DNA of 7,073 nucleotides from Victivallales bacterium (lineage in GTDB: Bacteria; Verrucomicrobiota; Lentisphaeria; Oligosphaerales; Lenti-02): the NCBI GenBank assembly GCA_018648945.1, contig JABGQJ010000402.1, forward strand, positions 1-7,073, in the 5' to 3' direction. The notes beneath the pieces were generated by a model. The model did no database searches. It was not told the origin of the DNA and saw nothing but the letters and a program-made list of their open reading frames with translations. Position numbers and translations under genes: made by a program. How positions within the stretch are numbered: the first letter of the stretch is position 1; each line of letters begins with the position of its first letter. This document shows, one piece after another, positions 1 through 5,961 of the stretch.

Positions 1-423
1 AAGCACCTTGGCTTCCCGGAAGAGGTGACAGGCAAGGTCTTCAGCCGGATGGTCGCCGAGCGCGACCGCAAGGCTCAGGAACACATTTCCGAAGGCGAGA
101 GAGTGGCCACCGAGATTCACGCCGAGGCCGACCGCAAGCGCCGCGACCTCGAGAGTACCGCCCAAGCCAAGGCCAAGCGGATCCGGGGGGCGGCCGAGGC
201 TGTCGCGGCCGGCGAGTATAAAGTCTTCGCCAAGAACCCCGAACTGGCCATCTTCCTCCGCCAACTCGACGCTCTCGACAAGACCTTTGGCGAGCGCGAC
301 ACCCTGATTCTGGACACCAATTCGCCGCTCTTTAGTATTCTTGGTGCCGACGCGATGAAATTCGCCATCGAGGCGGCCAAGAAGGCAGACAAGAAGGCAG
401 ACAAGAAGGGCGAGGAAAAATGA
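1..423 (+). CDS. HflC-like SPFH/band-7 protein, C-terminal part (5' end off the window)
   Basis: The frame is open from base 1, so the gene starts outside the window; the GTG at 25 is an internal codon, not the start. The visible 140 residues match the end of HflC-type protease modulators. First comes the GFPEEV..VFSRMVAERDRKAQ stretch (E. coli HflC has a comparable LPxEV..xxYxRMxAER segment). A long charged Ala/Lys/Arg/Glu helix follows, probably coiled coil, then AGEYKVFAKNPELAIFLRQLDAL, which corresponds to the conserved 'DPxFYxFxRSLxAY' part of HflC. In the known system HflC and HflK form a large periplasm-facing complex that binds and modulates the FtsH protease. The tail is very basic (AAKKADKKADKKGEEK) and carries a 12-bp tandem duplication. 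The stop codon overlaps the start of the HflK-like gene, which supports joint translation. No ftsH is visible. Assignment to the SPFH family is strong; orthology to E. coli hflC is likely but the protein is diverged. Confidence 0.85.
   Translation, partial: KHLGFPEEVTGKVFSRMVAERDRKAQEHISEGERVATEIHAEADRKRRDLESTAQAKAKRIRGAAEAVAAGEYKVFAKNPELAIFLRQLDALDKTFGERDTLILDTNSPLFSILGADAMKFAIEAAKKADKKADKKGEEK
382..405 (+). repeat. 12-bp perfect tandem duplication in the HflC-like tail
   Basis: The unit AAGGCAGACAAG occurs twice in a row (382-393 and 394-405) and is followed by another AAG. It is in frame and encodes KADK-KADK, lengthening the basic C-terminal tail of the HflC-like protein. The identical copies suggest a recent slippage event. 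Confidence 0.85.
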
Positions 424-1607
424 GCGAAGCCCCAGCCAAAACTCGAAACGAGCAGCCGCTCGGGGCGGGGCTCCAGTCTCTTGTGCGCACCCTGCGCGTG
501 CTGTTCTTCCTGCTCCGCATCACCATCATCCTGATCTTCGTCTGGCTGCTCTTCAGCGGGGTCTTCTTCGTGGATGACCAGGAAGAGGCCATGCTCTTCC
601 ACTTCGGAAAGCTCAGCGAGCGCGTCATCGATCGCGCCCAGGGACCGACCAAGATCCTGACCAGCGGTCGTTGGTACTGGGCCTGGCCCTATCCCATTGA
701 CACCGTCAAACGCATCCCCGCGCGGCGGCCCGTCACGGTGACCACCGAGGGGCACTTCTGGCCTCCGACCAACATCAACGCCAGCGAAGAGGCGACGAGG
801 AGCATCCAGACCAAGAGTCTTGTCCCTGGGCAAGGTGGCTATCTGCTCACGCAGGACGCCAACATCATGCACGCCGAGTGGTCGGTCAACTACCTGGTCA
901 ACGACGCCCAGAAGTACTACCTGAGCTTCTACCATGATCCCGAAGTGAGCAAGAAGGAGCGGGACGTCGCCAAGCAGCGGGGCATCGAAGCCCTGGTCCG
1001 GGATCTCCTCTGCAACGCCGCCCTGACCGAGACCTCGCTCTGGCGAGCCGAGGATATGTACAAGGGAAGCCGCAGCGTCACGGATGCGAACAACGAGCAG
1101 TCCACCGAGACCTTGCAGGCAAACGTGAAGAAACGCCTCATCGCGTTGGTTGACAAGCTCGAGCTCGGCATCGAGATCCTCCAGGTCAACATGCTCAAGC
1201 CGCAACCCCCGTTGGCGACCCAGGCCGCCTTCCAGCGGGTTCTCCAAGCCGTCACGATCGGTGCCGAACTGGAGAGTAACGCTCGGTCCTACGAGGATAC
1301 CCAGCTGCGCGTTGGCGAAGGCCGAGCCCGCGAGATCGAAGAGGACGCCATCGCCTATAGCACCCGCGTGGTGGAGTCCATCCGCGCCGACCGCAAGTAC
1401 TTCGAGGTCATGCTCGAGGAATTCCGCAAAAGCCCAGACACCATTCTCACCGCCCTCTACGCCCAGAAGATGGGTGCCGTGCTCCAGAAGGTCAAGGCGA
1501 AGTACGTGATCCACGCCAGCACCGACGGCAACCAGGAAATCCGCATCAGTCTTGGCCCCCAGGCCGAACGTGTCGGCACGGCCGACGCTCCGGCAGACAG
1601 CAAGTAA
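420..1607 (+). CDS. HflK-like SPFH/band-7 membrane protein
   Basis: A 395-residue protein with a short basic N-terminal segment, one membrane helix at about residues 26-50 and then an SPFH domain. HflK-like landmarks are VDDQEEAMLFHFGKL (51-65), the GRWYWAWPYPIDTVKRI segment (83-99), LLTQDANIMHAEWSVNYLV (142-160, equivalent to HflK 'MLTxDENIVxVxxxVQYRV') and PQPPLATQAAFQRVLQAV (261-278). After the long helix, RADRKYFEVMLEEFRKSPDTILTALYAQKMGAVLQ (322-356) matches the HflK 'YxxAPEVTRxRLYxETME' end. Expected role: partner of the HflC-like protein in a membrane ring that modulates FtsH or organises membrane microdomains. The ATG overlaps the upstream TGA (ATGA), and GAGG at 412-415 is a short-spaced ribosome site, so translational coupling is likely. 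Unlike E. coli, this gene follows hflC rather than preceding it. A spacer rich in polar residues at about 111-140 appears extra relative to E. coli HflK. The Gly/Pro-rich N-terminus of E. coli HflK is absent. Confidence 0.88.
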   Translation: MSEAPAKTRNEQPLGAGLQSLVRTLRVLFFLLRITIILIFVWLLFSGVFFVDDQEEAMLFHFGKLSERVIDRAQGPTKILTSGRWYWAWPYPIDTVKRIPARRPVTVTTEGHFWPPTNINASEEATRSIQTKSLVPGQGGYLLTQDANIMHAEWSVNYLVNDAQKYYLSFYHDPEVSKKERDVAKQRGIEALVRDLLCNAALTETSLWRAEDMYKGSRSVTDANNEQSTETLQANVKKRLIALVDKLELGIEILQVNMLKPQPPLATQAAFQRVLQAVTIGAELESNARSYEDTQLRVGEGRAREIEEDAIAYSTRVVESIRADRKYFEVMLEEFRKSPDTILTALYAQKMGAVLQKVKAKYVIHASTDGNQEIRISLGPQAERVGTADAPADSK

Positions 1608-1637
1608 TCCCACCCGCTCGAACCACGGGATCCCTAT

Positions 1638-3599
1638 ATGCTAGCAGAGAATCTCAGCGAAACCTTCGATTCCCGCACCGGCGCGGAGGCCAAGAAGGGC
1701 AAGCTTGATGCATTGCGGATCGGGCTCGCGGTGTTGGGCGGCATCCTGGTGCTCAACTCCTTCCTGGCCCGGAAGTTCTTCAGTGGCACCATTCATGCCG
1801 AGGCCGCCCAACTCAGCGCCGCAGTCGGCGCCATCATCCTTGGTACCCCGATCCTCATCTCCGCCATCCGGGACCTGCTGCGTGGCAAGGTCTATATGAA
1901 CGAACTGGTCACCCTGGCGCTGATCGCGGCGTTTGCGGATGGCGACTATGCCACCGCTGGCGCGGTCGCCTTCTTCATGCTCGTGACCATCGCCATCGAG
2001 CGCCGCACCGCAATCGGTGCGGAGGCCTCCATCGAGGCCCTGATCCGGCTGACGCCAAAGCAGGCGCGCTGCCTGGTCGATGGCAAGGAAGTGGAGGTGG
2101 AAGTCCTCGATCTTCAGGTCGGCGACACCTGCCGCGTGCGCCCCGGGGAGAACCTCCCCGCCGACGGGATCGTCATCAATGGGCAGAGCTCCATCAACCA
2201 GGCCTCCATCACCGGTGAATCCCTGCCAGCGGACAAGGCCGAAGGGGACCAAGTCTATGCCGGCACCCAGAACCTCACCGGCTTGGTGGACATCCGGGTC
2301 ACCCAGGTCGGCACCGACACCACCCTCGGCAAAGTGAAGAGCCTGATCGTCGCCGCCGAGCACTCCAAGACGCCTGTCATGCGGATGATCGACCGCTACG
2401 TCGGCTACTACACGCCGACCGTGCTGATGATCGCCGCCATGGTCTTCTTCTTCACCCGCGACATGAACCGAGTGATCGCCGTGCTGGTCATGTCTTGCCC
2501 CTGCGCCTTGGTCCTGGCCACGCCCTCGGCCATTATCGCCGCCATCGCCTCGGCCTCGCGTCTGGGCATCCTGATCAAGGACGTGGCCCACATCGAGCTA
2601 GCCGCCAGAATCAAGGCCGTTGTCTTCGACAAGACAGGCACGCTCACCGAGGGCAATCTCGAAGTGGCGCGCCTGCAACCCGCCGAAGGTGTCGAGCTGG
2701 CCGAGCTTCTCCAGGTAGCCACCTCGACCGAGTACCACAGCAACCATCCTGCCGCCGCCGCCATGAAGCGGTTGGCCAAGGAAGCCGGGATCGACTGGGA
2801 AGATCCTCAGAGCTACACCGAAGTGGCGGGCAAGGGCGTTGAGGCCACCTACGCGGGCAGCATCTGCCGTGTCGGCCGCCAAACTTGGCTGGAGGAATAC
2901 GGGCTGCACACCGGTGGCATGACCGAAGGACTGAACGCCGACGATACGGCCGGTATGAGCGTGGTCTTTGTCTCCCGCGATGACCGGGTCCTTGGCTGGA
3001 TCGGCCTGCGGGACGCCATCCGCACCGTCGCCAAGGAAGCGATCACGCAACTGCGCGGACTCGGCGTCAGCAAGTGTTGCATGGTCACCGGCGATATCGA
3101 CCGCGTGGCCCAACTGGTCGGCGGCAAGATCGGGATCACGGACATTCAGTCTGCCTGCCTCCCCCAGGACAAGGTGGCGTTCGTCGAGAAACTCAAGGCG
3201 GAGGGCGATCTAGTCGCCGTCGTCGGCGATGGTGTCAACGACGGACCCGCTCTGGCTGCGGGCGACATCGGCATCGCCATGGGCGCGATCGGCAGCGATG
3301 TCGCGGTGCAGAGCGCTTCGGTGGCCCTGATGAACAACGACCTGCGACGCATCCCCTTCTTCATATCGCTCGCTCGCCGCACCCGCATACTGATGAACCA
3401 GAACCTGGCCCTCGGCCTTGGGTTCATCATCCTGGGGCTCTATTTCTCCGTGCTCGGCTATATTGACCCCGTCGTAGCAGCGGTGCTGCACAGCGTGGGA
3501 TCGCTCATGATCCTCTTCAACAGCGCCCGACTGGTCCGCGCCGGCGAGGAACTCCAGACGCAGGAACCGCGACCACTCTCTAGAAACGAGAACGCATAA
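1638..3599 (+). CDS. P1B-type heavy-metal transporting ATPase, no N-terminal metal-binding domain
   Basis: A 653-residue pump that uses ATP to move a transition-metal ion across the inner membrane, most probably outward. Landmarks in order: helices at about 27-45 and 55-78; helices 3-4 at about 88-120; the actuator motif TGES (192-195); helices 5-6 at about 257-305 with the metal-site CPC (287-289) followed by ALVLATP; the phosphorylation motif DKTGTLTEG (Asp331); the P1B-specific HP dipeptide (370-371); GDGVNDGPAL (530-539); helices 7-8 at about 585-632. Eight helices, CPC and HP define the P1B family. The N-terminal cytosolic part is only about 26 residues with no CxxC or His-rich metal-binding domain. 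Helix 8 carries HSVGS (618-622); the Lys and Asp of ZntA-type pumps and the MxxSS of CopA-type pumps are both missing, so the metal cannot be assigned. The ATG at 1638 is preferred because later starts would delete helices 1-2; GGGA at 1627-1630 is a plausible weak ribosome site. It lies 30 bases after the HflK-like gene. Confidence 0.93.
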   Translation: MLAENLSETFDSRTGAEAKKGKLDALRIGLAVLGGILVLNSFLARKFFSGTIHAEAAQLSAAVGAIILGTPILISAIRDLLRGKVYMNELVTLALIAAFADGDYATAGAVAFFMLVTIAIERRTAIGAEASIEALIRLTPKQARCLVDGKEVEVEVLDLQVGDTCRVRPGENLPADGIVINGQSSINQASITGESLPADKAEGDQVYAGTQNLTGLVDIRVTQVGTDTTLGKVKSLIVAAEHSKTPVMRMIDRYVGYYTPTVLMIAAMVFFFTRDMNRVIAVLVMSCPCALVLATPSAIIAAIASASRLGILIKDVAHIELAARIKAVVFDKTGTLTEGNLEVARLQPAEGVELAELLQVATSTEYHSNHPAAAAMKRLAKEAGIDWEDPQSYTEVAGKGVEATYAGSICRVGRQTWLEEYGLHTGGMTEGLNADDTAGMSVVFVSRDDRVLGWIGLRDAIRTVAKEAITQLRGLGVSKCCMVTGDIDRVAQLVGGKIGITDIQSACLPQDKVAFVEKLKAEGDLVAVVGDGVNDGPALAAGDIGIAMGAIGSDVAVQSASVALMNNDLRRIPFFISLARRTRILMNQNLALGLGFIILGLYFSVLGYIDPVVAAVLHSVGSLMILFNSARLVRAGEELQTQEPRPLSRNENA

Positions 3600-3610
3600 G
3601 GCTGCCCACT

Positions 3611-4861
3611 ATGCCCGAGAAACCAGCCCTCGTCGATGACGCGACCGCCGTTCCCTCCACGGGCACCACCGTCGTGGAAGCTGTGGGTCTGTCCAAGGTC
3701 TTCCGGGACTTCTGGGGCCGCCCCAAAGCGCGTGCCGTCAACGGTATCGACTTCACGGTCCGCCAAGGACAGGTCTTTGGCCTCCTTGGCCCAAACGGGT
3801 CGGGCAAGTCCACTACCGTCAAGATGATTCTTGGCCTTCTCTACCCCACCCGTGGCAAGTTGGAGGTCTTCGGAGCCACGCCGCGCGACGTGGACACTAA
3901 GCGCCGCATCGGCTACCTGCCCGAGGAAACCTACCTCTACCGCTACCTCACCGCCCGCGAGACGCTGGACTTCTTCGGGGCGCTCTTCGGCCTCTCCAAG
4001 GCCGAGCGCAAGAACCGCATCGAACAGCTGCTGGAGATGGTCGGACTGGCCAACTCCTTCAACCGTCCCGTCGGCGAGTTCTCCAAGGGCATGGCCCGAC
4101 GCATCGGCTTGGCGCAGGCTCTCGTCAACGACCCCGACTTGGTCATCCTTGACGAACCCACCAGCGGTCTCGATCCCATCGGCTGTCGGGAAGTAAAGGA
4201 CGTGATCCGCCTGCTGGCCCATCGCGGCAAGACCGTCATTCTCTGCAGCCACCTCCTGGCCGATGTGCAGGATGTCTGCGACGAGGTCGCCGTCCTGTAC
4301 GGTGGCCAGGTCCGCACCAGCGGCGACTTGGCGGACATTCTCACGGTCTCCGACAAGACCCGCATCACCGCCCCGAACCTCGATGCCGCCACCCTCGATG
4401 CCGTCCAGGATCTGATCCGTCAGCGCGTGGGGGATGGGACCATCGACATCGACCAGCCGAAGATGAATCTCGAGGACTTCTTCCTCCAAGTCGTACGGGA
4501 AGCGCGCGAGGCCAGTGTCGAGACTGCGGGCGTGCAGTCTGGTGGCCGCATTGCCGCCTACTTGCAGGGCGATGAAGACGAGCCGGCAGCCGGTCCCAGC
4601 CAAGTCCTGGCAGCTCTTGGTGCCAGCCAGCCTGAACCCAAGCCCGAACCCGAGCCCGAGCTTCCCGAGGAAGTGGTGCCAGTGATCGATACGGGGCGCC
4701 TCCAGGAGCTTAGCGAAACCGACGCGAAGCCCGCGGAACCAGACAAAGCCCAGGTTGAGGCCGAGGCGAGCGAGCGTGAACGGGCCGTCAAGGAAGCCGA
4801 GCAGGGCGAAGCGAACCAGCGGCTCAAGGGCTTGCTCGGCGATCAGAACGACGACGAATAG
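3611..4861 (+). CDS. ABC transporter ATP-binding protein (ABC-2/GldA-like) with long acidic C-terminal extension
   Basis: A 416-residue cytoplasmic ATPase. The nucleotide-binding domain covers about residues 22-240: Walker A GPNGSGKST (60-68), IGYLPEETYLY (100-110) with Glu at the usual Q-loop position, ABC signature FSKGM (157-161) in place of LSGGQ, Walker B LVILDEP (177-183) with catalytic Glu182, D-loop SGLDP (185-189) and switch His214. SKGM-type signatures and a 'LPE' Q-loop are typical of ABC-2 exporters such as GldA-type proteins. The usual family end (LEDFFLQVV, 287-295) is followed by about 120 extra residues: acidic and Pro/Glu-rich (EPKPEPEPELPEE at 342-354), then a Glu/Ala/Lys-rich, probably helical segment (about 370-408). 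ABC-2 ATPases normally pair with a membrane permease, but none is adjacent. AAGG at 3598-3601, overlapping the end of the ATPase gene, is the only ribosome-site candidate. The substrate is unknown. Confidence 0.92.
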   Translation: MPEKPALVDDATAVPSTGTTVVEAVGLSKVFRDFWGRPKARAVNGIDFTVRQGQVFGLLGPNGSGKSTTVKMILGLLYPTRGKLEVFGATPRDVDTKRRIGYLPEETYLYRYLTARETLDFFGALFGLSKAERKNRIEQLLEMVGLANSFNRPVGEFSKGMARRIGLAQALVNDPDLVILDEPTSGLDPIGCREVKDVIRLLAHRGKTVILCSHLLADVQDVCDEVAVLYGGQVRTSGDLADILTVSDKTRITAPNLDAATLDAVQDLIRQRVGDGTIDIDQPKMNLEDFFLQVVREAREASVETAGVQSGGRIAAYLQGDEDEPAAGPSQVLAALGASQPEPKPEPEPELPEEVVPVIDTGRLQELSETDAKPAEPDKAQVEAEASERERAVKEAEQGEANQRLKGLLGDQNDDE

Positions 4862-4953
4862 ACGATTCTCCCCCTGGAGTCATCTGCCACCTGGTGGCCA
4901 GGGAACGAGGCTGAACATACGCGCCAAGCGCGCCAGACTAGGAGTGTGCAACC
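4862..4953 (+). promoter_or_regulatory. 92-base intergenic gap with palindromic sequence and a good ribosome binding site
   Basis: This is the longest gap before the terminator. CCCTGG (4872-4877) can pair with CCAGGG (4898-4903), enclosing the small palindrome CCACCTGGTGG (4887-4897). No T-tract follows, so it is not an intrinsic terminator; it could be an operator, an RNA-processing hairpin or chance. AGGAG at 4940-4944, nine bases before the GTG at 4954, is a strong ribosome site and decides the start of the next gene. I cannot identify a convincing -35/-10 pair. Confidence 0.4.
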
Positions 4954-5862
4954 GTGGCTAACGAGAAGAAGAGCGGAACCGCGACGGAAGAGAAGAAGAA
5001 AGCCGGCAAAGCAGGGGGCGAGCTCTCGCTGTTCCTGGACATGTTCGGACCGAACATCAAGACATGGATCAAGCGCGGCGTGTGGGTGGCGGTCGGCTTG
5101 CTGGTGGCTCTCCTGATCGTGCAACAGAACCGGGCCAGCCGGGCGAGGAAGGTGGCCGAGGGGCAAGCTCAACTGGCCGCAGCAGTCACGGTCGAGGATT
5201 TCACCCGAGTTGCCACCGACAACGAGGGCACTCCCCTTGCCTTCCAGGCGCAGCTCTCCGCTGCGCAGAAGCTGTTCGAGGATGCCAAATACACGGAAGC
5301 TCAAGAACGCTTTGCCCGTTGTGCCAGCAGCGAAGACGCTCTCGTCCAACTGCAGGCTGCCCTCGGCCAAGCGCATGCCGTTGAAGCCAAGGCCAGCCTT
5401 GGCGAAGCAGTGGACAGGGGGCAACTTGAGGCGGCCCAACAGCTGTTCAAGGATGCGGCGATCAAAGCCGCGACCCATGATCTGATCACGTCCCAGGTCG
5501 ATGCGCTCCTCGGCCAATCCCGCTGCGCGCGCCTGCTGGGTGACACTGGCAAGGCACGCGAGTTCATCGAGGCGGCAAAGAAGGTCACCGACTCCACCAA
5601 GCAGCCTGCACTGGCATACTACGCTCAGACCCGCGTCGATGGCGCAACCCGTGCCATCGACGCCCACGAGACCGCCTCCCCTGCCCCGGTGGAAGAGGCC
5701 GGGCCCGCTGAGAAGCCCGCTGAGAAACCCGCTGAGAAGCCCGCTGAGAAGCCCGCTGAGAAACCCGCTGAGAAACCCGCTGAGAAGCCCGCTGAGAAGC
5801 CCGCTGAGAAGCCCGCTGACAAGCCCGCTGAGAAGCCCGCGGCAACAAAGGCTGGAGAGTAG
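4954..5862 (+). CDS. Single-pass membrane protein with TPR-like domain and AEKP-repeat tail
   Basis: A 302-residue protein of unrecognised specific function. Layout: a Lys-rich cytoplasmic N-terminus (1-40); one membrane helix at about 42-58 (RGVWVAVGLLVALLIVQQ), with the flanking positive charges suggesting N-in, C-out; then an Ala/Gln/Glu-rich helical domain (about 60-235) that reads as TPR-like. The clearest TPR-like pairs are FQAQLSAAQKLFEDAKYTEAQERFARCA (97-124), GQLEAAQQLFKDA (156-168) and QSRCARLLGDTGKAREFIEAAKKV (188-211). The tail (251-294) is eleven AEKP-type units and the protein ends in PAATKAGE. The overall shape resembles YfgM-type 'TM plus TPR' ancillary proteins, which bind partners at the outer face of the inner membrane, but this is an analogy. 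The GTG start follows AGGAG with nine-base spacing and leaves the membrane helix intact. A strong terminator lies 33 bases downstream, making this the last gene of its unit. Confidence 0.8.
   Translation: MANEKKSGTATEEKKKAGKAGGELSLFLDMFGPNIKTWIKRGVWVAVGLLVALLIVQQNRASRARKVAEGQAQLAAAVTVEDFTRVATDNEGTPLAFQAQLSAAQKLFEDAKYTEAQERFARCASSEDALVQLQAALGQAHAVEAKASLGEAVDRGQLEAAQQLFKDAAIKAATHDLITSQVDALLGQSRCARLLGDTGKAREFIEAAKKVTDSTKQPALAYYAQTRVDGATRAIDAHETASPAPVEEAGPAEKPAEKPAEKPAEKPAEKPAEKPAEKPAEKPAEKPADKPAEKPAATKAGE
5704..5835 (+). repeat. 11 x 12-bp coding tandem repeat (P-A-E-K)n
   Basis: Eleven contiguous 12-bp units of the form CCCGCTGAGAAG. Units 2, 5 and 6 end in AAA instead of AAG (synonymous), and unit 10 has GAC for GAG (Asp for Glu). 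A partial unit (CCCGC) follows. Every variant keeps the frame and almost all keep the peptide. Such low divergence points to recent expansion by replication slippage, or to conversion between units, and predicts copy-number variation between strains. The peptide alternates charges with a proline every four residues and should be extended and flexible, as in TonB-like Pro/Lys/Glu linkers. Confidence 0.95.
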
Positions 5863-5895
5863 CTGACCTGCCGGCAGAACCCAATCATCAACTGC

Positions 5896-5934
5896 AGGGG
5901 CGGTGCTGGCCCGAGAGGTCACACCGCCCCTTTT
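5896..5934 (+). terminator. Intrinsic (rho-independent) terminator after the TPR/AEKP gene
   Basis: AGGGGCGGTG (5896-5905) pairs with CACCGCCCCT (5922-5931). Inside it, TGGCC (5907-5911) pairs with GGTCA (5917-5921) with one G-U pair, leaving one bulged C (5906) and the five-base loop CGAGA. The GC-rich stem is followed directly by TTTT (5931-5934, the first T pairing with A5896). It lies between the stop at 5862 and the next start at 5962, as expected for an operon end. The T-tract is short, so termination may be incomplete. Confidence 0.85.
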
Positions 5935-5961
5935 GGCTTCCTGGCCTGAACGAGACGAACC

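Noticed and set aside
25..27. GTG as start of the first gene
   Set aside because: The frame is open to base 1 and the residues before it (KHLGFPEE) match the HflC family, so the gene begins outside the window.
117..1613. 498-codon minus-strand open frame
   Set aside because: It lies opposite the HflC-like and HflK-like genes, which have clear family motifs. It has no recognisable domain and a Gly/Asp/Val/Leu-rich composition typical of an antisense shadow.
5704..5835. CRISPR-like array
   Set aside because: The 12-bp units are contiguous, in frame and have no spacers; this is a coding tandem repeat.
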